Below are positions 40,004 through 51,099 of a DNA stretch of 64,000 nt, one piece after another. A program made the translations under genes and the position numbers. The DNA is from Glandiceps talaboti (lineage: Eukaryota; Hemichordata; Enteropneusta; Spengelidae). The notes below the pieces were generated by a model. That model was given only the letters and a program-made list of their open reading frames with translations, was not told the origin of the DNA and searched no databases. The stretch covers positions 7,573,922-7,637,921 of the forward strand of contig NC_135563.1 in NCBI RefSeq assembly GCF_964340395.1, written 5' to 3'. Position 1 is the first letter of the stretch. Every line of letters starts with the position of its first letter.

Positions 40004-43000
40004 ACATTTGTATGTATGTATGTATGTATGTGTGTGTGTTAAATTGATGTCATCTCAGTAACTTACAGATTGCAAACAGGCCTTGACGATGTTGTCAGTT
40101 ATCACGTTTCTGAAATAATCAAATGCACAACATTTATTCGGCAACAGAGAAATACACACGTCTGCTAGCCTAAACTAATATTTCGTATTGTTCTCTTACT
40201 ACCTTGTGTAAGTGTACTGTGCCATATATACATTTCTAGCTTACACACAGTATTATCGGAGCGAAATAAATAAATGGTTTGTTCGTATCACGGACAGATT
40301 CAAATATCCGAACACCAGTCAAATAGTTTGATTCTGTGTAGTGTTTGATATTGCTGGTGTTTGGTGGAATCGTGTTATATTTAGGGAGCCGGGCCTCGGA
40401 CTGAGATTGGTGTATTGTAATCACTGTCTCGATTCTGCTTCCTCTATTCACAATTATATTTCAACATACAATATAAGTAAATAAACGACGTCATCACAGC
40501 ACAACCTGGTTGTATGATCGACCACTGACTGTGTCAATGTTGACTTTCTACGATAGATGCTGAAGAAAGGAACAAGGCTGCTCGTGCCAGACCATGACGA
40601 TAACATGTAACAATGTTAGTAAGATCTTAGTCGAACTAGACCTAGTTTTGTTTCAGGCTTCGTTATTTTGACTGTACCTCAGAAGATCTGCTATGACGTC
40701 CTGAGTTTCATAATAGGCTGGTTGGTAATCTTCATTGATGTTGTCAGCGTCTGGTCGTTTGCCCGGTTGAATGGCTAAACTCAGTAACATCCCAACAAGG
40801 ACACCCAGGAAGACCGACCCAAGAATATAGGCGAACGTAATACCACTCATTTTACCGTTGGATTTTGGCTGCAAAGATGCCGTAGCTGTAAAAAAAAAAC
40901 CCCACACATATGTATTTGTGAAGTAGTTAAAGTGGCCATATGGGTGCGATATTTATTTAGATTTTTAAGTCATAATTTTTTTTATCATGGCGTTTTACTT
41001 GAAAAATTGATGTTTGAAACAACATATGCCAAGTCCTTGTTTGTAACTCAATACATTGCAAAAGACTGATAAATGTGTAAAATTTTGGTTTATATTGTAC
41101 GTACAATAACAAACCTTTTGCAGTTTTTAAAATAGTTTTTTTTGCAACTTGTATTGAGTTTAATTTCAAACACAGATTTTGTCAATGTTGGTTCAAACTG
41201 ATTTGTCAAGTAGGAAGCCATGATAATTTTTTTATAAATTAAAATAAAATCGAAAATAAATACCAAATTCTCATCCATATGACCAGAAATGACAAGGAAC
41301 ACACTGAAAGGCATTAAATGTAGGACAATTACATGTACTTGTATCCCGTTAGTAAAGCACAGATCTGAATTGCGTGTATTATTAAAGTGGGTACTCGCCG
41401 GGGAACGTTATTTACTATATAATATGGAATAACTACTGTGACAAAGTGTGTGTTAGTCTGTAAGGTACGCCGTGACGGTGCGCCCTCAAACATCGGCCAA
41501 TCCCTAAGAGGAGGCCGGTGAGGGCGAAACGTCACGACGTATCTTACAGTCTCAGTGTGTGTATACATTGTGTAAGTTATTCGCCACCTCTTAAACCGGG
41601 AAGCTTTAGGTTAGATTGTAAGATACGTGGTGTCGTTCTGCCCTCATCAGCATCCTTTCATACTTGGATGTGTCGGAGGGCTCCCGTCATTAGAGTAGCA
41701 TTAGGTGTGACAACTTTGATCTTGGTGGATGACCGACAATTTTGCACACTGAGTACAACTAAGAGACTCACTTAATATGAGAATCGGATGCTGACTCGAA
41801 ATATCACACTTCTCATTGTGATGTCCTAACTCCACGCAATATTAGAAATATTGAACATCAACATTATATCTGAACACCATGGTGTGTGAAAAGTCAAAAA
41901 CTGGAATAGTTCGGTTACACCATACAGATAGAGTACATAGTTGTTACATTTATAAGACACGTAAGCGTATAGGTAAGTTTTGAAAGTGTACAGTAATTGT
42001 AGTATGTACAGTGCATTGGCCACCAATCACACCATTGAAGGCAATAAGTATACAATAGACACCGGTGGAAAGATAAGCAACAAGGCGGAGCCGCGTTGTT
42101 TATCTTTCCACCGGTGTCACCGGTGCCCGACAAGTTCACAGGATGGCAGGATTAGTCCATCTCACCCTTGCTAGACTAGATTAAGATAAAGTACACACTG
42201 TCTCACCCCTTGCCACGCTAGGTGATGATAATAACTGAGATAAAAGTGTACACATTCGGGTGAGGACACACACAGCATGCAGTGTTCACGGCGAAGAAAT
42301 AAGCCATACAACATTCACAAGCCCTGATATGACTGAACAACGAGACGTGTCTAATATTATAGTGTAGCTCATCTGAAGATCTGTGTAAAATTCGTTTTTT
42401 AAATGTTTACCGTTTCTTTTGAATGGTAACAGTTGTGCCCTTCATCCTTAAACCCTTACTGTGCAGTCACTACTCCATTCATGGTACAGTAGTATGACTT
42501 ATTTTTAATACTACTCGCCACAACTATTTTTCTCCGTAATTAAGTTCTCCTCGTAATTTTGGCAAATTATTTTGGTCCGGGTCGTACTCTTGCATTTCAT
42601 TCTTGAGACCATGGAGGCTCCCCTTCCATGTGCAGGCATATGGTTTCTGACTTTGCCGGACTGGTTTTACTTGAACTACAAAGGTCAACCCAATTCACAC
42701 CTTCTAAGTCCCCCTTTGTCTTACACTATCCAATACTGATAAGACTTCAGCGGCAACTCAGACAAGGAGGTGGTTATAACCCGCTACACAAACTTTAATA
42801 TTAGCTCCGGTAGAGGACTGCTAATCCCGTACATGTCAAACAATGTGTCAACATTATGACAGATAAAGGGCATAAGAGTTATTGATACATTATGCCCTTT
42901 ATCTGTCATAATGTTGACACATTGTTTGACATGTACGGGATTAGCAGTCCTCTACCGGAGCTAATATTAAAGTTTGTGTAGCGGGTTATAACCACCTCCT

Positions 43001-44679
43001 TGTCTGAGTTGCCGCTGAAGTCTTATCAGTATTGGATAGTGTAAGACAAAGGGGGACTTAGAAGGTGTGAATTGGGTTGACCTTTGTAGTTCAAGTAAAA
43101 CCAGTCCGGCAAAGTCAGAAACCATATACCTGCACATGGAAGGGGAGCCTCCATGGTCTCAAGAATGAAATGCAAGAGTACGACCCGGACCAAAATAATT
43201 TGCCAAAATTACGAGGAGAACTTAATTACGGAGAAAAATAGTTGTGGCGAGTAGTATTAAAAATAAGTCATACTACTGTACCATGAATGGAGTAGTGACT
43301 GCACAGTAAGGGTTTAAGGATGAAGGGCACAACTGTTACCATTCAAAAGAAACGGTAAACATTTAAAAAACGAATTTTACACAGATCTTCAGATGAGCTA
43401 CACTATAATATTAGACACGTCTCGTTGTTCAGTCATATCAGGGCTTGTGAATGTTGTATGGCTTATTTCTTCGCCGTGAACACTGCATGCTGTGTGTGTC
43501 CTCACCCGAATGTGTACACTTTTATCTCAGTTATTATCATCACCTAGCGTGGCAAGGGGTGAGACAGTGTGTACTTTATCTTAATCTAGTCTAGCAAGGG
43601 TGAGATGGACTAATCCTGCCATCCTGTGAACTTGTCGGGCATAAGTACAATAGACACCGGTGGAAAGATAAACAACGCGGCTCCGCCTTGTTGTTTATCT
43701 TTCCACCGGTGTCTATTGTATACATCACACAATGTCCAGTTGGTTTAGCATACAAACACGAACTTTAGTAGATCTATAATATGTAGCATTTATTGCTGTA
43801 TCATAAACCTGACTAGAATTGGTGACCTTGTGTGACACATTTTCGATTTATAGGGTTATTGCTCGAAAGGTCTACACACGGCCGCCAGTGTACTCAGGAA
43901 TTGTGTAGTTTTGTATGATTTGACGCGTTAATGACTAAATAGACGATTTATCACTGTGATCACCCCTAATCCTGTCACAGCCAATATATTTTACAGTCAC
44001 GTGACTTGAAAAGAGGGACTCTTACCTGTAATAACACTAGCAGTCAATACAGGGAGAACCATACATCGTAATGCCCGCATAAAGAGGTCACCTGGCAACC
44101 CAATCCACATTATAGCATCATCAGATATGTCATACGGCTAGAAAGGTAGCAAGAGAAAGCGACAGTTTGGTAAAAGACCAACAGGTGGCAGTTCTAATAC
44201 TGGATCCGATATTAAAGTACACAGATAAGTCATGTACATCAGATGCATGATAATTGATTGTAAAGAGGGCAAATAATTGCAAAACTGGTTTTAAGCCTTC
44301 TGAAGTAAATCGAGACAAAGAAAAAGAGATAACGAGAAGGATACTGCGAATAGCGTTGACACACAACAACTTTGACGATGTATTTATAGAAAAAGTTGGT
44401 CCAGAACAAAAGAATGGCCCACATGTTATCCTATCACAAATGCGATGACCCGGTACTGAAACATGACCCTTTAAGAAGTGAATTGTTATAAGTCGGGCGT
44501 GGTGTGCCAGTTTTATGGTGGAAGAAAATGCCAGTATACTAATAAGCTTTCTCTCTCTAACACAAAATGCGACATTCACAACCAACTTTTCAAGTCTCCT
44601 TGATTCCAACTAGTCTTCTATTTCATATTTATTTTATTGATTTGATTTCTATTTTCTTTTTTCTATTTATTTTATTCGT

Positions 44680-44711
<32 letters not shown>

Positions 44712-45015
44712 TAAAAGAGAATACACAATAGAAATAAAAGAAAATTCATACAGCATCACAAAAATATGAAAGAAAAGACGCAAGTTAAGTTTTGAAACTG
44801 TGTGACTTAGGACTGGCAAATAGTAAAAATAGAGCTAATCAGAGGTCTGTCTTCATGTCTTCTATCTATATACATGGCATCAGCTCTGAGTCTCTTACCT
44901 GCAGTATAACTGCGAGCACGAATCCTACAACTACTCCAAGTAGGGTTAGCAGAAGTAACAAATTAGTTTTAAACCATCTCTTCATGCAATCACCGCTGCA
45001 TTCTAAATTCGCCAT
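33166..45015 (-). CDS. SLC1-family (excitatory amino acid transporter-like) membrane protein, sodium-site divergent
   Basis: Ten exons, in transcript order: 45015-44899, 44137-44026, 40885-40678, 40109-40067, 39378-39257, 38465-38340, 37877-37644, 36329-36135, 34706-34572 and 33376-33166. They join in frame to 1503 nt, 500 aa. Landmarks: TM1 in exon 1; LPGDLFMRALRCMVLP (TM2) in exon 2; TM3 and the extracellular loop in exons 3-5 with N-glycosylation sites NIT and NGT (171, 176); LVFALAFGV (TM4c) in exon 6; ITRRNPYLY before HP1 in exon 7; degenerate HP1 tip TNSATLP. TM7 has RADGS (354-358) where transporters have NMDGT. HP2 has MGNSLPSVPSAS. TM8 has D432-SLRT-GVN-CFGH443. The family moves glutamate, aspartate or neutral amino acids with sodium across the plasma membrane. 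The TM8 Asp, Arg and Asn are kept, but the Na1 aspartate is His443 and the TM7 motif is broken, so coupled transport is doubtful. The exon 5 end is the least certain junction. Confidence 0.9.
33883..34508 (+). repeat. 629-bp dispersed repeat, copy 2
   Basis: Same-orientation counterpart of 10731-11359, lying in the last intron of the SLC1 gene; it ends 64 bp from the exon 9 donor. It includes a motif instance at 34149-34190. Confidence 0.93.
34863..34905 (+). repeat. Dispersed ~40-nt motif, copy
   Basis: It reads ggtctgcaagctacgtt then gagatggggcgccctcatcggc. Single-ended copy in the SLC1 intron upstream of exon 9. Confidence 0.7.
37071..37475. repeat. 67-bp minisatellite, six units
   Basis: Units start at 37071, 37138, 37205, 37272, 37339 and 37406, each beginning agttgata(a/g)cag. 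The first five have exactly 67-bp spacing; the sixth is more diverged. It lies in the SLC1 intron between exons 7 and 8. Confidence 0.95.
38083..38112 (+). repeat. Dispersed ~40-nt motif, partial copy
   Basis: It reads tgtagtctgtgttgtacgcc then gtgacggggc, and the gccctcat part is missing. It lies in the SLC1 intron between exons 6 and 7. Confidence 0.55.
38790..39065. repeat. (AAAT)n followed by (GATA)n microsatellites
   Basis: Degenerate AAAT units run to about 38925; GATA/GGTA units run from about 38936 to 39065. They lie in the SLC1 intron between exons 5 and 6. Confidence 0.93.
39738..40038. repeat. (TATG)n microsatellite with TGTC block
   Basis: Nearly 300 bp of TATG units with a tgaatgcg interruption and a (TGTC)n block at about 39970-40002. 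It ends about 30 bp from exon 4 of the SLC1 gene, just past its donor. Confidence 0.96.
41455..41552. mobile_element. 98-bp palindromic MITE carrying the dispersed motif as TIR
   Basis: The left arm starts agtctgtaaggtacgccgtg and runs on to gcgccctca. The right arm is its near reverse complement, tgagggcgaa through cgtatcttacagtct. A core of about 30 bp lies between. This is the only place where both arms occur head to head; it is probably the form from which the single-ended copies derive. Confidence 0.8.
41611..41655 (+). repeat. Dispersed ~40-nt motif, copy
   Basis: It reads agattgtaagatacgtggtg then tcgttctgccctcatcagc, about 60 bp right of the MITE. Confidence 0.7.
42048..43723. mobile_element. 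1.68-kb foldback element: 751-bp near-perfect inverted arms, hairpin tips
   Basis: The arms 42125-42875 and 42890-43640 are reverse complements with no net indel (paired positions sum to 85765) around a 14-nt loop. The one mismatch I found is 42637/43128. Each outer end is itself a hairpin built on gacaccggtggaaagataa; the right one (43646-43720) has 31-bp arms, and the left one has lost its inner eight bases. Outermost flanks read ag-TA-tacaatag and ctattgta-TA-ca, compatible with a TA target duplication. It lies in the intron between exons 2 and 3 of the SLC1 gene, so the pre-mRNA would contain a very long hairpin. No coding capacity. An assembly or inversion artefact is the main alternative. 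Confidence 0.93.
44683..44707. repeat. (CA)n microsatellite
   Basis: Short CA run in SLC1 intron 1. Confidence 0.9.
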
Positions 45016-45176
45016 GCTTCTTGAACACAATACACACCTCTGCGAATTGAGTAAAAGAAAAACGCATCATAAAATGGGCAATCGATAAACTTAATAAATG
45101 TTCAACTGTCTATCAATAATTTATTACAGTACGCACGATATCTTCACGCCTGACCTTCATAAAAAGAGACATATTA

Positions 45177-45318
45177 CACACACACATACATGTATACACA
45201 CACACACATACATACATACATACATACATACATACATACATACATACACACATATACATGTATACACACACATACATACATACATACATACATACATACA
45301 TACATACATGTGCATACA

Positions 45319-45348
<30 letters not shown>
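45177..45348. repeat. (CATA)n microsatellite with CA blocks
   Basis: It lies 160 bp upstream of the SLC1 start codon exon. Tyr/Ile/His/Thr frames across it are repeat artefacts. Confidence 0.95.
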
Positions 45349-45349
<1 letters not shown>

Positions 45350-48300
45350 CTTTATTCAGTACTAATGGCCACCAGCCAAAATGTTCAAATCTTGAAATAA
45401 AGTGAAACACATCACTAGAAAATAACAGTTGAAATACATGACGTGAAAAGAAAAAAGAAAAAAGAAAGTTCACATTTCAGAATTTCTTTTGTCAAAACAT
45501 AATGTTGGTAGGAGACATTGTGTAAGTGTCTGGTGATGTGTGTTATCATACAATTACACATAGTACATTAGACATGGAGACATGGATCATACAGCCAAAG
45601 TCTTATAACAATCAAGTATTTCAGAGTGTTTCTTTGCAAAATTTGACAGAAAAAATGACCAAGTATTTAGTTTTGGTGATGTGTGATATTCCATGAATTA
45701 CTGAAATAAAAAGAAAGTGTTGTTCGCCTATGACGAAATATTCAAATATAAAAAAAGAGATATGGATGGTACTTTATGAGATTTTGGAAAAATGGGGGGG
45801 GGGGGGGGGTGTCTCATCTTGTACTATATGGCCACTATGTTATAACCCATGGTGTCGTAGACTTGTAAATTATAGTTATTACAGTGGTAAACAATTGTAT
45901 TTGTTTAGGCGTGGGATATCAGTGCTCCGTATTCTTACTAAGAATTCAGGTGACAGGAAAATATACGCGAAGGCTAGATTTACACATGTTTTTGACTACA
46001 TTTATGTTCACTAAAGATGATACTATAAATGTTGAGTGTATTGTACCCCCCATGCCAATCTGTAGCTGTTTATCAGCTCTAAGCGTTCGCAGAAGGCGCT
46101 CTGTCCCCTGGCTCTGCCACATTCCGATGATCCGATCCCCTTCTGTAAACATTCGTCTCTAACTTAAAGTAGTTCAATGGGCCACTACGTATACATGTAC
46201 CCTAAATTAGACTGCGAATTTTTCCTGAGGGCATTGAAGTGTGGCAGAGCAAATGGTCACTCTGTACTCTGAAGGTAGGTATTGGGAATAAAATACCCTC
46301 AACGTACATATCCCATCTTTATTGAACATAAGTCAAAAAATCTCCACATATAATTCTTGTGCACCAGTGCTGAAGTTCGTCTACGACTGAATATTTTAAT
46401 CTATTAAACAAATTTGTCAGCTTTGTTGTACCTTTGACGATGTTTACTTTGTATGTTTTGGCTCTGTTACTGTTTACCTACACCGGATGGAAAGCCCGTA
46501 AAGGTTATCTCATTTAGGGATCAAAAGTCCTGCATATATAAACAGGTGAATGAGGAGTTAACAGTTAACTCTGAAACACGTGACCTATTTGTAACCCAGA
46601 CAATAGAAATCGGGGGGGGGGGGAGATATCTCATGCATTTTTTATGAAATTTAGACGTGATCCCTAATTTGAAAACTTCACCAACAAATGTGTAGAACCA
46701 AATTTAGGTGAATGAACTACCAAAGCACATACCTAGTCTAACCACGTACCGAAGTCGTCGCCTTTTAACACAAACACCAGTTTTGAGGGTGACGAGAACC
46801 GACTCGGGGAAGACACTGGAGTCCTCGTAATCCTATATCACAACAAGGACAGACTTCAGTTGTCTTAGACTTGGCAGGACTTCAAGAATTAGCGAACAAT
46901 CAAATACAGGGGACTAATAATGTTGATATAATATGGGTAAAGGACAAATCACTACGTTCAGACTTCTTACGTCTTCTCTTACACGGTTACATTCATTACA
47001 TTAAATAATTGTGTTTATCTGCGTTCAAATGAGGCATATATACAAATATGTTTGGCCGATCGAAAACACAGCAAAATTAGCTTTAACTAGGTTAAGAAAG
47101 AAATACAGAAAATTTAGTTTTCAGAAAATTTCGACCTCAAAATTTGGCCGATCAAAACTTGGTGTTCACTCTCTCTGAAACCTTTATCCTCACTATAAAC
47201 AACGTCGATAACCGAGACAATTTGTCCACGCCATTGTGAGACAAACTTTATAAATATATTCCCTTCTTATCCTTAAAATATATGCCTTACCATCAGATGT
47301 GCTGAATATTATTATCGTAAACGCAATATAAATAAGACGAGGACTTTAATTTCTTGTCAACTTGAGTTCACCCTGTTTACAACTTCTACGCTTATATCAA
47401 TGTGATTCTCGTAACGTTATCCCAATCCCTTCAGGTATCAAGAGAAATATCCCGTTCCATTTTACCCCCCTCCCCCCCAAAAAAAAAAAATAAAAAAAAA
47501 TTGATTTGCAACTTTAAAAACCGACTTCAGTGTAGCTAGACTTCTTGACCCCTTTGAATGATTTTAGCGTAGTCATGCTGAGTCTCCTTATGCTGACTTA
47601 CAGGCCGTAAAACATTGTTAATCCGATACCGACCGGCTCCGTAGAAGTGGCAATTACATGTATATGCTGTATGTGTACAGTATTTATTGTCACATAAAAA
47701 CTTATAAAACAAAATACAATATATCGTATTTCATAAACCGGGATTTGTTGAAAACTCAGGGTTGAAAAAGTGAATCTAAAACAGAGAAACAATACCCGTG
47801 TTGAATAACCGATTTATCATTAAAGTTAGAGGCATTGAAATGTGTGTGTCTCTTTCTTCCAGGACAAAAGCACACGTCGACCTTGCACGAACGTGGTTGA
47901 AATATTACAACTTACGGCCTCAATAAAAATTGTTTGCTTACTGCTATGAATTGCACTGCCAATGCAACGTGACGTTTATTCATCACGATTTACAACTTGA
48001 AGGAAGCCTCAGACACAAATGTAACGGCTTTCAAACTAATACCGTTGTAGGCCAGGCAGACCGTTAAAGTGATCGTAGAATGTGAGTGAATAAATCGCTC
48101 TACGAAAGGTATAGATATGAGTAGTACACTAAGCCTTACCTCGATTACTCAGTCTGTTAACCTTTTAATTTTCAAACAGATCTCCGAATGGTATCCACAT
48201 CAAATTGTACAGTCACTGGCGAGTACCACTTTACAGACCAGTACCAAGAAGTCAGGTGGTGTTAAATTACAGTTCCCTTGTATAAATGTATGTTTGCACG

Positions 48301-50329
48301 CGGTGTCGTGTACTTGTTGTCTTAATGAAGGTGCCTGTCTACTTCAGACTGACTTATTCAAAAGTATGTGTGTACACATACCATGCGCAAGTACATTCTG
48401 TTATGTCAAGGGTGCGCAGCATTCAAATTTTTAAAGTTTTCAGATAGGGTGTAAGCGTCGGCAATACACTTTCTCAATTCGAAAGAGCAACATCATTCAG
48501 TATAAAAAACAGACATGGTACGTGAAGGGCAAAGCAGGGGCGTGATGTTGACATTTCTTGCCACCTTGGTGGTCTGAGATACGTTATACGAGTTTGGCAC
48601 GAAATGTACATTAACCAATATGGTAATAGGTATACATTTACTATTATACGTGGCTTTCAAGCAAAGGTAAAGTTATATCATGCTAAGGAAAAAGCAAAAT
48701 AACCCAAACCTCTCTCCCAAAGTCAAACACAGGGCGACTCCGTCAATCCATGGACATTCCCTTAGATTGGATAAAGTGACTGGTCCCTAAACATGGCAAT
48801 ATGCATTTCTGGTATAAATTATTTCACAAAACAAAAGGTCGAGGTCATGCGAAAACCTTTACAGCTAAACAGTTGTCAATATGACCCAACCTTAACGAAC
48901 GATCACTGTTGGAATTATCATAGTGTCCGGATAGAATTTTACTATGTTTTGCTTCTGAAAGTCGTGATAAGTTTAGGGATCCACTTTATCTTTGGATTAC
49001 GTATCGATGTATTTTGACATTATACGAACCTGTACGTCACCCAGTACCTGTACACCTTTCTGGGATTCACACAATCCTCGAACGATTGTGACAAAATGGT
49101 GTGATGTCTAGATCTTGTCAGACAATCATAAGTACCTGAACTAGTTTCACATGAAACGGGACTATTACGTATTCCTTATTTATTAGTCAAGTATCTAGCT
49201 ACTTCAACAACCTCAAAAGAATGTTCTGTGAGTACAAGATTTACGATATCTTGTCATGGGTATTTTCAATATGGCATGTAAAGTTTATAAATCATCACAC
49301 TTTATTCACAATTCCTGACCTCATGCTATGCAGTCACGTGTACAAGTAATGCAACCTTTGCCAAAGTCAGGCCAAATAAAAAGAAGTGTGTTTCCGATAA
49401 TCTGACCGACCGTGGTTTAAGCAGCCGACTGAGCGTGAACATATTTTTACATTCATAAAATGGGGAGAATTTACTTCTATTTCTGAACATTTAGAAGAAT
49501 ATTATTAAAATCTAGTAGCGTGGGACAATAACATGAAATGAAAAAATAAGAAAAAACTGTAAACATATATTCAAGGATTTCAGAATATATGAATTTTATG
49601 AAACTTTTTTGTATGATTTTTGTGATTTTACCCAATTTTAGCGATTTCTAGATTTTTAGGAAAATATGGTGACCCTCTTTTTTCTTTTCAGATTTGAACT
49701 CATTGCCGTAAGCTTATATTCTATACACCCGCACACGCGGACCTCTTTAATAGTCCGAATGACTAAGAAATGACAATAACATGTAAAGTCAGATTAAGCT
49801 TTGAATAATTTGTTTCAATCAAGTTCCAAAATTTCATCAATAAACAATAATGTTCGCTCAGATTACACGCTAGTGGGGTCGCCATCAACAACAGTGACGT
49901 ATTGGACTTTTTTGTAATCATGCCGTAGAGGGCGTCATTAAAAAATCATTTTGCCAGATTGAAGAACGACCCGAACGGCCAGCTGATGATCCTTATCTAA
50001 AATATTACACCAAAGAAATAGATAGTTAACTTTAGGAGTTTTATCGAATGGTGCTGATGTATATTTGTTATTCAAGTACCCTCAAATACTAAAAAATGAG
50101 TCATATCACCTCTATGTTTACTGCTTTCTAACCGTTGCACGTTTTAACAGTATTAAAATAATCAGTTTTTTGATTAAATTTACAAAACATATTTTATTAC
50201 AGTTCTAGTATGGCACCCTTAAAAGTATAAAACGTATCAAATTTCCGTTGTCACCGTATTAATGTCTATTTTGGTATAGCATGTATGAACGCTTTGAATG
50301 GTATTCAGACAGACAGGAATGGGATTGAT
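45349..50329. other. Intergenic, no gene seen
   Basis: AT-rich sequence with homopolymer runs (G at about 45795-45809 and 46612-46623; C then A at about 47465-47500). Scattered ORFs below 110 codons show no domain. The SLC1 promoter and 5' UTR presumably lie near the left end but no motif is convincing. Confidence 0.4.
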
Positions 50330-50485
50330 GAGGGGAGTGAGGATAGGGAGAGAGATGGGGGGGCGAAGTAATAGAGGGGGGCGGGAGAGAGATGAGGGAG
50401 GGAGAAGTAAGAGAGGGGTGAGAGAGATGAGAGAGGGAGAATTAATTAAAAGAGGGGATGACAAAGAGGAGAGAGGGAGACGTAT
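50330..50485 (+). repeat. Polypurine (GA-rich) tract
   Basis: About 155 bp in which the + strand is almost only G and A (gagagagatg, gggagaagtaagag units). Such mirror-like polypurine stretches can form triplex DNA. Confidence 0.85.
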
Positions 50486-51065
50486 GTCACTTGTAGACAT
50501 GTGATGTTGATTGTGCATGCAAGGGGGCGACCACTATGGATTTATTTGTCAACTACACCGAGTCAATTTTGCTCAATTGTGGTACTGCATTGTTGGTGAC
50601 TGCGTCCCACACTTTTGGCTCCTCAGTATAAAATACTAAAATCAGTTTCTTGAGTTGGGGACAAATTATTTGTTGACAGAGTTCAGAAGAGACCATTTCA
50701 TTGAGTTTTGTATAATGATTTGTTATCTTTAGATGGGTGAGATGAGTTTAATGATAATCAACCTTAATGCAAGAATGTGTTGGAAACATTTATACCAAGG
50801 ATGTGTTATCAAAAATGGCCCTCGATTACTATTTATCAGTTGCATTATCACTGACCTAGGGGGTCACTTTAGAGTAAATATATTGGCATAATGTTATTGT
50901 GCTGACAACGTAGAATGAAATGAGTTTTGCTCAATTCATGTGAATATTCAGCTACTATACCCTTCAATATCAGAAAACGTATAAAATTAGCTATATATTT
51001 TAGAGCCCGTTCCTTCGAAACGTTTTCAATCATGCACAGTCAGAAAGGAAACAGACAACGGTCAG

Positions 51066-51092
51066 AGATGGGGGTGGGGTGGGGGTGGGGGT
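51066..51092 (+). other. G-quadruplex motif
   Basis: Four or more runs of at least four G separated by single T (gggggtggggtgggggtggg) satisfy the intramolecular G4 pattern. Confidence 0.7.
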
Positions 51093-51099
51093 GAAGTTT

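Noticed and set aside
41915-42174. ORFs on both strands at the left tip of the inverted repeat
   Set aside because: They arise because the palindromic tip reads similarly on both strands; no coding character.
42125-43640. Inverted repeat as a duplicated gene pair
   Set aside because: Neither arm contains an exon or long ORF.
48117-48434. 105-codon ORF in the large intergenic interval
   Set aside because: No domain, no signal peptide, composition like surrounding noncoding DNA.
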